Positions 44,201-51,625 are shown, numbered from the stretch's first letter. The stretch: 64,000 nucleotides of DNA from an alpha proteobacterium AAP38 (GCA_001296005.1 LJHR01000011.1:1-64000); one strand, 5' to 3'. Notes: generated by a model from the sequence alone, not told the origin. Program-made: numbers and translations.

Positions 44201-46554
44201 TCACCAACCAGGATGGCTCCACCTATGTGGAGGGGACGCGCTTCACCGATACCCTGACCGGTACCGCCAACCGCGACAGCTTCAACCCCGGTACCGGCAA
44301 TGACACAGTGGATGGCGCCGGTGGGGAGGACAATGTCTTCTTCAATACCAGCATCGCCAATGCCACGATCACCAAGTCGGGCAGCGATGTGACTGTCGCC
44401 ATCGGCGGCGATACCGCCCTGTTGAAGAATGTGGAAAGCGTCAGCTTCACCGACGGCTATCTGCGGCTGACAGCCTATGAGTCGGAGAATAACGGCAACA
44501 AGTTCATCGATGGCACCGACTTCGCCGAGACGCTGACAGGCGGTAGCGGCAATGACTATATCCGTGGCAACAAGGGGGCCGACAGCCTGTCCGGTGCGGC
44601 GGGCGGTGACCAGTTTGAAGGCGGCCAGGGCAATGACACCATCGATGGCGGGGCCAACGGCACCGATGCCAACGGCTATCCCATCATCGACATGGCTCGG
44701 TATAGCGGCAACTTCGCTGATTACACGGTCAGTTTCAGCGGCGGCACCATCACCGTTACCGACAATAATACGTCGGACGGCGATGACGGCACCGACACCC
44801 TGACCAGTATCGAGGCGCTGTCCTTCAAGGATCAGGGCTTCGTGCGGGTCACGGTCGCCGTGAATGACATCACGGGCACGGGTAACGGCAATTATTACGA
44901 GGGCACCCGTTATAGCGAAGCCATCACCGGCACCAGCGATGCCGATTTCATCCGCCCCGGTCTTGGCGCGGACACGATCACCGGTGGCGACGGCGTCGAT
45001 ACGGTGGCATTGGACTTCACCTACAATTCCGCGAACCTCACGGAAAATGCCGGCACCTTCACCTATACGCAGGGTGGCAACAGCTACACCATGACGGGCG
45101 TGGAGATGCTCAGCTTTACTGACCGGACCATCCGGCTGACCACCACCACCGTCGATATCGGCGGCAACAAGATCATCACCGGGTCGGAACGTGCCGATAC
45201 GATCACCGGTGATACCGGCAACGACAATATCGATGCCGGCAGCGGTGCGGACAGCATCAGCGGCGGTGATGGCAACGACTATATTGTCGGCGGCCCTGGC
45301 AATGACACGATTGATGGCGGTGCCGGCATCAACGATGTCGTCCGCTTCAATGGCAATATCAGCGGCTACAGCTTCTCCTATAATGGTGGCACCAGCACCG
45401 TCACCATTACCGACATTGATACCAGCAATGGCGATGATGGCACCGACACCATCAGGAATGTGGAACTGGCGGCCTTCAACGACACCGTGACCCGCATCGG
45501 TGCCGTCACCACCGTCTCCCAGGATGGGCTGTCTGCCTATATTGAGGGGACCCGCTTCAACGACACCCTTGTCGGCGCCGATGGCCGCGACGATTTCTTT
45601 GATTTGGGGGCGGGGTCTGGTGAGGCGGATGGCCTGGGCGGCAACGATACTGTCCGCATCAATGCTAATCTGGAAGACATCAACGTGACGGGTTCCGGAC
45701 CCTACAACGTCACCATTGATAGCACCACCTTCAGGTTGATCAATATCGAAGGCATTGCAGCCAATGACGGCTATATTCGGCTGGCCGTCTATACCTCCCC
45801 CGATGGTAGGACCAAGATCGGTACGGAATTGTCGGGCGGTGACACGATTGAGGGCACGTCCGGCAATGACTACCTGGAAGGTCGGGGAGGAAACGACTCG
45901 CTGGTTGGCGGCGATGGTTCCGACGTCTTGATCGGAGGCACGGGCAACGACCGGTTGGAAGGTGGCGACGGGCTGGACATTGCCGTTTATGCCGGGAATT
46001 TCAGCAGCTATCAGATCACCGACAATGGCGGTGGCTCGTTTGATATTGTTGATCAGGATACCAGCGCAAATGGCGATGACGGCACGGATAGTCTGGAGGG
46101 TATCGAGGCCATCCAGTTTGGTGATCAGTTCGTGCGCATCCTGCAGGAAACTGTGGATATTCCGAACCAGAGCGGCAAATACATCTACGGCACGGTGATC
46201 AGCGAAACCATCGACGGCACCAGTTCCGGCGATGGCATCCTGGGCCGTGCCGGTGACGATACGATCAATGGTGGCGGTGGCGGCGATTACGTCGATGCCG
46301 GCACGGGCAATGACACCATCAATCTGGGCACGGGTGCTGCTGTTATCCGCTGGGTTACCGGGGATGGCAATGACACGATCAACGGCTTCTCCAGCGATGA
46401 TGTCCTAAACATCAACGCCACCGTTGCCCGAACGGATGCCAGCCTGTCGATCACCACAAGTGGTGCAGACACGATCATCACCATCGGGGGCACGGCAACC
46501 TTGACCCTGGTTGGTTTCACCGGTTTGGCCGACAGCAATTTCGGGACGGGTTGA
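32224..46554 (+). CDS. Giant RTX protein (4,776 residues), probable type I secreted adhesin
   Basis: Almost the whole protein is glycine/aspartate nonapeptides (GGxGxDxLx) that bind calcium and fold into beta-rolls after secretion, broken by recurring beta-rich modules such as DRITDFSAGDNIVF and TRIHVGIDGTAGADL. Repeated segments fall into families: a 451-residue unit in tandem at 38.35-41.06 kb, a pair around 33.85 and 34.85 kb sharing DSISGGMSGTTTI, and four C-terminal modules with the DDGTDTLTGIE-like pattern (43.9-46.2 kb). There is no signal peptide or Cys-rich part. The C-terminus is hydrophobic and ends SNFGTG, as expected of a type I signal. ATG 32224 or 32239 is the start. The transporter at 1146-4690 is the nearest exporter, but pairing is unproven. 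Confidence 0.9.
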   Translation: MGHHVMTATTGTSSNDTLNGTSGPDTILGLEGNDLLTGAEDADMLAGGAGDDSLVGGLGNDTLQGDVGSDTLAGGDGYDIAHYIFSGSSSAVNFTVVTADGSGNSTQADGQDGTDTLTGIEEVQVVGGAAADTLVGDARRNYLDGNEGADTLTGGAGHDTFAYDINKDHSAIDRITDFSAGDNIVFFHAEGTDVNLNTSIQTGNDGGGMSAGQIRVGTPSDGVTKLFVHTGGTASVVTIDLVGSFTVSQFSVNNDAPAASISLSGSSGGTPSAGDDNLTGTPSADTIDGLAGNDMILGLAGNDSLIGGQGDDSLRGEAGDDTLSGGDGYDSAQYDFSASGTAVSFTVAAADGSGNSTQADGQGGTDTLTGIEEVFVIGSGGADTLVGDARRNVLIGAGGADTLTGGAGNDSFVYETNADHGARDRITDLSAGDSVLVFDEEGADVNLSTTILSGNDASGLTLGQVMVGTPSGGVTTLYIKAASGLITIDLVGSFAASQFSVDNSETMAGIAVSSAGQSLTGTSGDDVLFSSLNGSTLSAGAGNDTISFYEYSLADGGDGDDVIYNDSISGGMSGTTTILGGAGNDEIRSVGLASLDGGSGNDTLTGSGNSTLIGGTGDDIIHALGTTKATLGAGQDTVVVYTSANATVTDFAPGAGGDRISLTKLSSNESPAIINFDGSNPFASQHVRFRQDGADTLLEIDRDGTGSAYTFTTVLRLSNVTATALTVENVTEGYNPDGTLPAGQTLTGGDGADTLTGGAGPDQIDGAAGGDVLSGGGGGDTILGGIGDDTLDGGLGDDSLDGGDGNDQVTGGPGSDTLMGGAGNDRIWTGEGQDTVWGGAGNDTIFGGGVLNGEDGNDSISSVYVNPTLSGGTGNDTISFYEYGSADGGDGDDVINNDSISGGMSGTTTITGGAGNDAIWSIGKASLDGGIGNDRLQGRSEATLIGGSGDDTLVVEVTGAGNSVLSGGAGYDIASYAFADRNSVINFTVAAADSNGDSSQANGRGGSDTLTGIEEVQVAGGSAADTLVGDARRNYLDGNEGADTLTGGAGNDTFAYDITRDHSGIDRITDFAAGDNIVFFHSGGSDVNLSTSIQSGNDASGLTAGQVMVGTPSGGVTKLFVHTGGSAGVVTIDMVGSFTANQLKVDNSTLAGSISLFSGSGQAITGTSGADSLQGSDGDDEISGGAGNDYLYGKLGNDLLNGGAGADTLSGGPGNDKFMYEKDADHSATDTIFDLSGGDSIVVYDDAGADVNLSTTILSGNDTSGLSLGQVMLGTPSSGSRNLYIKATSGVITINISANVAADRLSIDNSGDMAVLNVGVSVAGTSADDTLRGLDGIDHISGLAGNDVIWGGGDDDTLLGGDGNDSLNGEYGRDVLEGGDGNDVLYGYYNTTNTNYTPDSPNTLRGGAGDDVLVGSGAADLLEGGTGNDTIAGGASGETVDAGAGDDLISVSIGASTITGGSGRDTYTLYASDVGSVSGVGTITDFAVGANGDVIDVSGQLESISGYTGSNPFAGGYLTLQQSGADTLLIFDQDAAGSSNTPRTLLRLLNVTSSSLTADNFTPAFNPDGTGTVPGQLLTGTANNDTLTGSTGPDTIVGLDGNDSLSGGIGADSLDGGTGNDTLWGGAGNDTLSGGDGNDYVSGGGGVDLLQGGGGNDYVVGDGTLQGDAGQDTLYGSSSNDTLIGGDGDDSMSGGQGSDVLEGGDGNDFLDGSEVYNTSYNGYGGAPNTLRGGGGNDVIVSDGADLIEGGTGNDTIVGHGTAETIDAGDGDDTIGMRLGASTVTGGAGRDTYRLDTSFTKGRVDGIGVFTDFTIGAGGDRIDVSGLLTNFSGSNPFASGHLGLIQSGADTLLMYDSDGPGSQSTATAVLRLLNVTASSLTAANFDPLYNPDGTGTILGQSLTGTSGNNSLVGSVGNDTISAEAGNDTLNGGTGNDLMTGGEGNDVFLYSPSGSVLLGDDTITDFAGNDVLRFTGVTLNSPASGTGANILGGDVRVETSGGNTIIHVGLDSTGGADTNITLTGVTLSASDFVVLNGTDLGLKAYQPQTLTGTANADSLTGAAAGDTISGLAGNDQLIGGFGDDSISGGDGNDTIFAGALSGQNSGSGTDGNDTVNAGAGDDFVRGGSGSDSLVGGDGNDFLYGANSSTPQTWDLDAADTLDGGAGDDILRGNKGDDLLLGGAGDDNLRGDAGSDTLNGGEGNDFASLFYTGAGLQAGINVSIAGFVSGQTFTFTDPLGGTDTLISIEKIGLGGTSFADTLIGSAQDDQLTGSDGDDSIDAGDGNDSYVLGEAGNDTLRGGAGDDTLTGGFGADLVDGGAGNDVALYDFSINEAGITFTASNWANGAGTVASDTLISIEGFYVIGSSFADSITGSATVDSIGGGEGNDTLTGGAGDDYFGFDGSGQVANGNDTITDFSGGDLLSFLGLTLNAPATGGPTGIMRGDVRVQSGGNNTTLIHVGLDNDAGADLTVTLVGNFAAADFVRIGDVDLGLKANQPQTLTGTANADSLTGGNVGDTISGLAGDDQLVGGFGDDSVSGGDGNDFIFAGALSPQNSGSGTDGNDTVNAGAGDDFVRGGSGSDSLVGGDGNDFLYGANNSTPLTWDLDAADTLDGGAGDDILRGNKGDDLLLGGVGDDNLRGDAGSDTLDGGEGNDFASLFYTGAGLQAGINVSIASFVAGQTFTFTDPLGGTDTLISIERIGIGGTAFADTIIGSAQNDQLTGSDGDDSIDAGDGNDSYVLGDAGNDTLRGGAGDDTLTGGLGADVIDGGAGTDVAYWDYSAESTAVTFTAAGLQNGAGTVGGDTLTGIEAVYVIGSSVDDSITGSSGNDSIGGSDGNDTLTGGAGDDVFGFDATAGQTDGNDRITDFGGKDQIWFQGLTLNAPATGSGANIQRGDVRVEAGTNGTTLIHVGLDSNAGADMTLALTGTFTAADFIRVDGEKLALAANTPQSLTGGSGNDILSGGSQNDTINGMAGDDTLSGLAGSDSLNGGDGNDFLSGYSGNEGVGGNDAADTLLGGNGNDTLRGFDGDDSLVGGDGDDNLRGDAGSDTIDGGAGNDGVGYRFDNIGLNNGISFSASAVVANQAVTLSDGRGGTDTLSNVEYVIITGSSFDDTLTGSGGGDQITGGAGNDSINGGNGDDFHLSGGAGNDTINGGSGTDYAVYDLSASTVPVQFDGGAFTHTFAGTVADGLGGIDTVSNIEGFLITGGSGNDQLTGSLGDDLLNGGAGNDTLVGGLGEDLFSFGGAGSGTDLIRDLGSGDVIQVTGQSFSSITDNAQASSLAAGQVGVTALQNGGTRLSIGLDATAGADLIIDLDGSFTASNFTLSNNRITASYTATTATGDGTANVLAGRSLADNLSGLGGNDTLTGNGGADTLSGGDGDDLLLGGTGSGSMPTAPDREDSLSGGAGNDTLRGGDGDDTLLGEDGDDNLRGDAGNDVINGGAGNDFVSYRFDDIGLTQGVTFSLANVTSGTSASISDGRGGTDTVTNFEKLGVTGSNFADNITGSSLSDQLSGQGGNDTLAGGAGGDLIFGDAGADSLLGGDGDDTLYGGLGADTLEGGAGNDVAAYDLADGATGGLLVRVSAGQVQINNSVTDTLRQIEIVEISGSSFADTVQGGLGVETIAGMGGNDSLTGGGGDDTFYYYAFDPLGNGSTLLAQGIDRITDFSPGDRITINGLTLTGSVTSGNGSALTAGAVQAEIVNGITRIHVGIDGTAGADLTIELSTVVEAANLRLSGSDITSSANLVLTGTANAENLTGGDGDDTISGLAGNDYLQGKGGNDSILGGDGQDGIDGGAGDDTIDGGAGDDNIIMNQAIGAGYTIVRNGDGSMTLTTSANGTDRLSNVEGLAFTDAYVRLTVASFIGPDGNSYDGTDVFGDSITGGAGNDYLNGRAGNDTLTGGAGGDYFIGGAGNDTLQGGDNGTNQQGNVLLDVARYEGNFATYTISSVTSGGVTTFTVTDNQAGQDGDDGTDTLTGIEVLSFKDQGFVRLVPQTFTNQDGSTYVEGTRFTDTLTGTANRDSFNPGTGNDTVDGAGGEDNVFFNTSIANATITKSGSDVTVAIGGDTALLKNVESVSFTDGYLRLTAYESENNGNKFIDGTDFAETLTGGSGNDYIRGNKGADSLSGAAGGDQFEGGQGNDTIDGGANGTDANGYPIIDMARYSGNFADYTVSFSGGTITVTDNNTSDGDDGTDTLTSIEALSFKDQGFVRVTVAVNDITGTGNGNYYEGTRYSEAITGTSDADFIRPGLGADTITGGDGVDTVALDFTYNSANLTENAGTFTYTQGGNSYTMTGVEMLSFTDRTIRLTTTTVDIGGNKIITGSERADTITGDTGNDNIDAGSGADSISGGDGNDYIVGGPGNDTIDGGAGINDVVRFNGNISGYSFSYNGGTSTVTITDIDTSNGDDGTDTIRNVELAAFNDTVTRIGAVTTVSQDGLSAYIEGTRFNDTLVGADGRDDFFDLGAGSGEADGLGGNDTVRINANLEDINVTGSGPYNVTIDSTTFRLINIEGIAANDGYIRLAVYTSPDGRTKIGTELSGGDTIEGTSGNDYLEGRGGNDSLVGGDGSDVLIGGTGNDRLEGGDGLDIAVYAGNFSSYQITDNGGGSFDIVDQDTSANGDDGTDSLEGIEAIQFGDQFVRILQETVDIPNQSGKYIYGTVISETIDGTSSGDGILGRAGDDTINGGGGGDYVDAGTGNDTINLGTGAAVIRWVTGDGNDTINGFSSDDVLNINATVARTDASLSITTSGADTIITIGGTATLTLVGFTGLADSNFGTG
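38355..41060 (+). repeat. Tandem 1,353-bp repeats inside the RTX gene
   Basis: The phrase GCCGCAG in the QPQTLTG coding segment recurs at 38355, 39708 and 41061, exactly 1,353 bp (451 codons) apart each time. The first two units are nearly identical over long stretches (for example the GSGTDGNDTVNAGAGDDF and AGLQAGINVSIA segments), while the part after the third anchor diverges. This indicates a recent in-frame tandem duplication or gene conversion. Confidence 0.85.
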
Positions 46555-46614
46555 GGACGGGGCCAGACCCCGCCCCACCACCCCTGACGACGTCTCCCTG
46601 CACGGAAGCATAAT

Positions 46615-49600
46615 ATGGCCCTGGTTCCTCCCGAACAGAATGTCGCCCCGATCAATACGGTTCCCGGTACCATCCTGTCCGCCACGCAAGGTGCGGCACT
46701 GTCCATCACGGGCGTCAGCATCGCGGACAGCACTCAGGACAATTCCATGACCGTCGTTCTGACGGCGTCCAGCGGGACGCTGTCGGCGACAGGCAATGCC
46801 AATGTCACGGTGACCAAATCCAACAGCGACAGCACCCTGACCCTGACGGCCAGCAGTGGCTCCGTCGTCAGCAATCTGAATGCTGTTCTCCAGACCCTGA
46901 CCTACACGGGCACCGCCGCCGGTACCGCCACCATCTCGGTCACCACCACCGACAGCGGCAGCCTGTCGGATGCTGATAACTTCAATATTTCGGTCGCGGC
47001 CAATGCCGCCCCGCTGAACAGCGTGCCGGCCAGCATCACTGCGACGGCGGGCACGGCAGTGGCCCTGTCAGGTTCCAACCTGATCAGTGTCAGTGACAGC
47101 ACCGTTTCCTCCATGACTGTGGTGTTGACCAGCAGCGGCGGCACCTTCACCTCCAGCAGCGGGACCGGGTCGGGAACCGGCAGCCTGACCCTGACCGGGT
47201 CGGTCAGCACGGTGAATACTGCACTGGCGGCGGTTACCTTTACCCCCACCAGTTCCGGCACGACCAGCATCAGCGTGGCAACCAGCGACGGGTTGGGCGG
47301 CAGTGACAGTGACAGCATCAGTGTAAGCGTCGGGGCGGCGGCCAATAACAACCCCGTCAATTCCGTGCCAAGCACCACCCAGACGGCGACCGAGGATGTG
47401 GCCACGACGGTGACCGACGTCTCGGTCAGCGATGCCGACAGTTCCAACACGCTGACGGTTACCTTCACCACCAGCGCCGGCACCCTGTCGGGCAGCAATG
47501 CATCGAAGGGCAGCGTCACCTATACGAAGAATTCCGACAGTTCGGTCACGTTCAGCGGGGCTAACCAGACCGACCTGAACAGCGCCATCGACACGCTGAC
47601 CTTCACGGGTACCGATCCGGGTGTGGCCACCATCACCATGTCCACCAGCGACGGGCAGGGCGGCAGCGCCAGCAGCAGCATTTCCTACTCCGTCACGGCC
47701 CCCACCAATACCGCCCCGGTCAACACCGTGCCGGGCACCACTGTGACGGGGGCGACGCGTGGGCAGGCCTTCAGCTTCACGGGCGGCAACGCCCTGTCGG
47801 TGACCGATAACGGCACCAGCGTGACCACCACCATCGCCACCAGTAACGGCACCCTGGCCGCCACAGCCAGCGGTTCAGCCAATGTCAGCAATTCCGGTAC
47901 CGCCACCCTCACCATCAGTGGCACGCCCACCGACGTGTCGAATACCATGGCGGGCCTGACCCTGACCGGCAGTTCCGCCGGCACGGCCACCATCAGCGTC
48001 AGCAGCAGCGATGGCAGCCTGACCGATGCCGACAGCTTTGCTGTCACCATCGTGGCGCCGGCCAACACCACGCCCGTGAATAGCGTTCCCGCCAGCATCA
48101 GCGTGGAGAATGGCCAGTCCAAATCCTTCACGGGCGGCAATGCCGTCAGTGTCACCGACAATGACAGCAGCGAGACGCTGACGGTTCAGCTTTCCGCCTC
48201 CAACGGCAACCTGTCGGCCAGCGGCGGCACCGGTACCATCACCGGGACCGGCACCTCATCCCTGACCATTTCAGGCTCCGCGTCAGAGGTGAACACCGCC
48301 CTGGGCAACCTTTCCTTCAAGGGCACATCGGCAGGGTCCGGCACGATCAGCATCGTCAGCACCGATCTGGCCGGTGCCAGCGACAGCGACGAGATCACCG
48401 TTACCGTGACAGCCGACGCGACCGCGCCGACCACGCCGACGGACAGTGACAGCACGGCCAACAGCGTCTCCACCAGCGCCAGCAACGGCACCGCCGTCGG
48501 CATCACCGCCAGTGCCACCGATGTGGTCGGGACCATCAGCTATAGCCTGACCACCAATCCGGGCAGTGCGTTCGCCATCAACAGTTCCACGGGCGTCGTC
48601 ACCGTCGCCAATGCATCCGCCCTAACGGCGGGGTCAGCCGGCATCACCGTGCAGGCCGCCGACAGCGCCAGCAATGTCAGCAGCGCCAATTTCACCATCA
48701 CGGTGACGTCGCCGCCGGTGTCGCCGCCGGTCTCCCCACCGGTGTCGCCGCCTGTTTCCCCGCCCGTTTCTCCCCCTGTCTCTCCGCCGGTATCGCCACC
48801 TGTTTCACCCCCGGTGTCGCCGCCCGTTTCTCCACCCGTCTCTCCGCCTGTGTCGCCGCCGGTGTCACCCCCGGTTTCTCCACCCGTCTCCCCGCCGGTC
48901 TCTCCTCCCGTTTCCCCGCCTGTGTCGCCCCCAACCTCGCCGCCGGTGATCATCGGTGGTTCTTCGGTGGCAACACAGACCGGGACCGACAGCAGCGGTC
49001 AGGCGACGACGACCACCACCATCACCCCGGTGTCGGGCAGCGGCGTGACCACGCCCAGCAATGTGCCGCTGGTTACCAGCGGTACCGGCGGCAGTTCGGA
49101 AACGATCCTGGCGGTTACGCTGCCGGTGGGGGTTTCCCTGACCGCATACGGGCGGTCCACGCTTGTGTCCTCCACCCAGGCGGCATCCACGCTGACCAGC
49201 GGCCTGACCGGAACCACGGCCAGCGGCGACAGTGTCATCCTGGCGTCGGTCACGGACTTCGCCAGTTCGACCGCCAGCGGCACGGCCCTGGTCGTCCGCA
49301 CCCTGACGCCGGTTCAGTCCAGCTCCAGCCTTTCCAGCACACCGCTTGTCATCACCGGGGGCAGTGGTTCCACGACCCGCGAGGCCCTGATCATCAATGC
49401 CAGCGGTTTGCCGGCGGGGTCGAAGCTGCAGGTGGATGATGTCGATTTTGCCGTGATTACCGGTGCCGTCACCGTGACGGGGGGCAGTGGTGCCAACTTC
49501 GTCGTCGGGGATGGCAGCGCGCAAAGCTTCACGCTGGGTGCTGATGACGACACGCTGCGCGGTGGCGGCGGCAATGATTTCGTGGGCAGTCTTGGCGGCA

Positions 49601-50730
49601 ACGACCTGCTCTATGGCGATGCCGGCAATGACACGGTCAGCGGCGGCATTGGCGATGACCGGCTGGTCGGTGGGGCCGGCGGTGATCAGCTTTTCGGTGG
49701 CGACGGGTTCGACGTCGCGCGGTTCGACACGATTTTCGCCAATGTCACCATCACGCAACTATCTGATGGTCGGATCTCTGTGTCGGACAAGACGGGCGCG
49801 CTGGGTATCGATCTGCTGAGCGGTGTGGAGGCCCTGCGCTTCACCGACCGTGTCGTGCTGCTGAGCGGTGCGCAGGGTGTTCAGGCCAATACGGGCAGCG
49901 TCACCGGTTTCAGTGAAACCGCCTATCTTGCCGCCAATCCCGACGTCGCGGCCGCCGTGCGGACCGGGCAGTTCAGCAGCGGCGCCGCCCATTACGCCCT
50001 CTCCGGTCAATCGGAAGGACGCCTGACCAACGCCACCTTCGACAGTGCCTTCTATCTGGCGCACAATCCCGACGTCGCCTCGGCGGTGCAGACGGGGGCG
50101 CTGCGCAGCGCCTATCAGCATTTCCTGCAATATGGCAGGGCGGAGTTTCGGGCGGCCTCGGCTGACCGCGACTATGATGGCGGGCTGTTCAGTGAGAGTT
50201 ACTATCTCTCTACCAACCCGGATGTGGCCGCCGCCGTGCAGACGGGCGGGTACCGTTCCGGTCTTCAGCATTACATGCAATATGGCAAGGCGGAGGGCCG
50301 GGCCGGGTTCCCGTCAACCAGCCTGCCCCTGGGGCTGTATGACGAAACCTATTACCTGTCGCACAACCCGGATGTCGCGGCAGCGGTCAGTGTCGGCGGT
50401 TATGCTGACGGGCTGGAGCATTTCATCCGCTATGGCCAGCGCGAGGGTCGGGAGTTCGGGGCCTTGTTCAGCCCCAGCTGGTATCTGACCCACAATCCGG
50501 ATGTTGCCGCAGCGGTAAGGACGGGCGCCATCGACAGCGCGCTCTCCCATTACCTGACCTATGGCTGGCGGGAAGGGCGGGACCCATCGGCCTGGTTCGA
50601 TACTTCCACCTATCTGTCGACCCATATGGATGTGGCCGCCGCCGGGGCCTCCCCGTTGCTGCACTATATCCAGTTCGGCATGGCGGAGGGGCGGGCCATT
50701 GCGGCGGCCGATACCGGCCTCTGGCTATAA
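46615..50730 (+). CDS. Large RTX adhesin-like protein with PPVS linker and NPDVAAAV repeats
   Basis: A 1,371-residue protein 60 nt after the giant RTX gene, same strand. Order of parts: about five Ig/cadherin-like repeats of about 120 residues, each opening with a phrase like APVNTVPGT and holding GTATISV; a cadherin-like unit (about 602-699); a Pro-rich linker of 19 tetrapeptides; a beta-rich domain; an RTX block (GGGGNDFVGSLGGNDLLYGD, about 980-1040); and six C-terminal repeats with NPDVAAAV and HYxxYGxxEGR. It has no signal peptide, so type I export is likely. The terminal repeats may bind the surface or another partner (inference). It overlaps the convergent phosphoesterase gene tail by 6 nt. 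Confidence 0.85.
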   Translation: MALVPPEQNVAPINTVPGTILSATQGAALSITGVSIADSTQDNSMTVVLTASSGTLSATGNANVTVTKSNSDSTLTLTASSGSVVSNLNAVLQTLTYTGTAAGTATISVTTTDSGSLSDADNFNISVAANAAPLNSVPASITATAGTAVALSGSNLISVSDSTVSSMTVVLTSSGGTFTSSSGTGSGTGSLTLTGSVSTVNTALAAVTFTPTSSGTTSISVATSDGLGGSDSDSISVSVGAAANNNPVNSVPSTTQTATEDVATTVTDVSVSDADSSNTLTVTFTTSAGTLSGSNASKGSVTYTKNSDSSVTFSGANQTDLNSAIDTLTFTGTDPGVATITMSTSDGQGGSASSSISYSVTAPTNTAPVNTVPGTTVTGATRGQAFSFTGGNALSVTDNGTSVTTTIATSNGTLAATASGSANVSNSGTATLTISGTPTDVSNTMAGLTLTGSSAGTATISVSSSDGSLTDADSFAVTIVAPANTTPVNSVPASISVENGQSKSFTGGNAVSVTDNDSSETLTVQLSASNGNLSASGGTGTITGTGTSSLTISGSASEVNTALGNLSFKGTSAGSGTISIVSTDLAGASDSDEITVTVTADATAPTTPTDSDSTANSVSTSASNGTAVGITASATDVVGTISYSLTTNPGSAFAINSSTGVVTVANASALTAGSAGITVQAADSASNVSSANFTITVTSPPVSPPVSPPVSPPVSPPVSPPVSPPVSPPVSPPVSPPVSPPVSPPVSPPVSPPVSPPVSPPVSPPVSPPVSPPTSPPVIIGGSSVATQTGTDSSGQATTTTTITPVSGSGVTTPSNVPLVTSGTGGSSETILAVTLPVGVSLTAYGRSTLVSSTQAASTLTSGLTGTTASGDSVILASVTDFASSTASGTALVVRTLTPVQSSSSLSSTPLVITGGSGSTTREALIINASGLPAGSKLQVDDVDFAVITGAVTVTGGSGANFVVGDGSAQSFTLGADDDTLRGGGGNDFVGSLGGNDLLYGDAGNDTVSGGIGDDRLVGGAGGDQLFGGDGFDVARFDTIFANVTITQLSDGRISVSDKTGALGIDLLSGVEALRFTDRVVLLSGAQGVQANTGSVTGFSETAYLAANPDVAAAVRTGQFSSGAAHYALSGQSEGRLTNATFDSAFYLAHNPDVASAVQTGALRSAYQHFLQYGRAEFRAASADRDYDGGLFSESYYLSTNPDVAAAVQTGGYRSGLQHYMQYGKAEGRAGFPSTSLPLGLYDETYYLSHNPDVAAAVSVGGYADGLEHFIRYGQREGREFGALFSPSWYLTHNPDVAAAVRTGAIDSALSHYLTYGWREGRDPSAWFDTSTYLSTHMDVAAAGASPLLHYIQFGMAEGRAIAAADTGLWL
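48712..48939 (+). repeat. PPVS tetrapeptide linker, 19 x 12-nt repeat
   Basis: Eighteen PPVS units are followed by one PPTS, each 12 nt. Codon third positions vary freely between units (CCG, CCC, CCA, CCT; GTG, GTC, GTT, GTA), so the protein repeat is kept while the DNA has diverged. It is probably an extended rigid spacer, such as a polyproline-type stalk. Confidence 0.9.
49909..50700 (+). repeat. Six NPDVAAAV C-terminal repeats
   Basis: Units of about 43-49 residues follow the pattern F-x-x-x-x-YL-x-x-NPDVAAAV-x-x-G-x-x-x-x-x-x-HY-x-x-YG-x-x-EGR. The last unit is degenerate (STHMDVAAAG). Similar repeats end many secreted calcium-binding proteins of Proteobacteria (from memory). Confidence 0.85.
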
Positions 50731-51588
50731 AGGCAGCACCAGCCGCAGGGCCCGGTCGGGCCCGCGGCCATGGGGCTGCCATTGCCGTGGATAGCCAAGG
50801 GACACTTCCTCGAACCGCACACCGTCGCGCCAGTGGGTGGCGGGAACATGCAGATGGCCGTGGATGCAGGCCAAGGCGTTGAAACGCTGGTGCCAATCTT
50901 CGGTCGCGGCGGTTCCGCACCAGGGGCTGAAGCGCGGGATGCGGCGCAGGGTCACCAGATCCTGGCGCAGCGGATAATGGTTGATCAGCACGGTCCGCAT
51001 GCCCGCCGGCACTTCCCGCTCCAGCCGGGCCCTTGTCCAGGCGACGCGCGCGGCACACCAGTCCTGACGCGTCAGATAAGGATCGGACAACAGGCGCGTC
51101 TCATCGGCACTGCGCAGCCGCTTTTCCCACGCCCATTCCAGCACGGTTTCCAGCTTTATCTCCGGCGGTCGGAAAGAGTAGTCGAAGCCTAAGAAAAGCG
51201 GGCCCAGCAGCACCGGCCCGCAGGCCCCTTCCCAGACGGGATAGGGGTCCTCCGGCGTGACGACGCCGTGCGTGCGGGCCACATCCACCATGGCCCGATA
51301 CTTGGCCTCTCCCGCCAGAACCGCACCGTCCGGTCCCTTGACCGTCCAGAGTTCATGATTGCCGGGAACCCAGATCAGGCGGGCGAAGCGGCGGGACAGG
51401 AGATCGAAGGCCCAGGCCAGATCATCCGGCTTCTCCGCCACGTCGCCGGCCAGGATCAGCCAATCCGCACCATGGTCGGGCAACGCCTCGATCCCGGTCC
51501 GGTTGGCGGACATGGAGAGATGCAGATCGCTGATGGCCCATAGACGCGACGGATTTTCCGTTGTCCCGTCCGCAACCTGAAGCCGCAT
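50725..51588 (-). CDS. Metallophosphoesterase (calcineurin-like)
   Basis: A 287-residue cytoplasmic enzyme with the five metal-binding motifs in order: DLHL (near residue 25), GD (ILAGDVAE), GNHE (WVPGNHELW), NHYP (LINHYPLR) and HGHLH. These ligands bind two metal ions and hydrolyse phosphoester bonds; the substrate cannot be told. ATG 51588 is chosen; the longer frame to 51726 overlaps the start of the divergent gene. A GGA lies 9 nt before the ATG. The gene end overlaps the stop of the adhesin gene tail to tail. Confidence 0.85.
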   Translation of the reverse strand: MRLQVADGTTENPSRLWAISDLHLSMSANRTGIEALPDHGADWLILAGDVAEKPDDLAWAFDLLSRRFARLIWVPGNHELWTVKGPDGAVLAGEAKYRAMVDVARTHGVVTPEDPYPVWEGACGPVLLGPLFLGFDYSFRPPEIKLETVLEWAWEKRLRSADETRLLSDPYLTRQDWCAARVAWTRARLEREVPAGMRTVLINHYPLRQDLVTLRRIPRFSPWCGTAATEDWHQRFNALACIHGHLHVPATHWRDGVRFEEVSLGYPRQWQPHGRGPDRALRLVLPL

Positions 51589-51625
51589 GGTGAATTCCGT
51601 ATGGAAATGGTAATCTCTGTTCAAT

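Noticed and set aside
48712-48939. Short tandem repeat that could be mistaken for a CRISPR or minisatellite
   Set aside because: It is an in-frame 12-nt coding repeat (PPVS) with no spacers.
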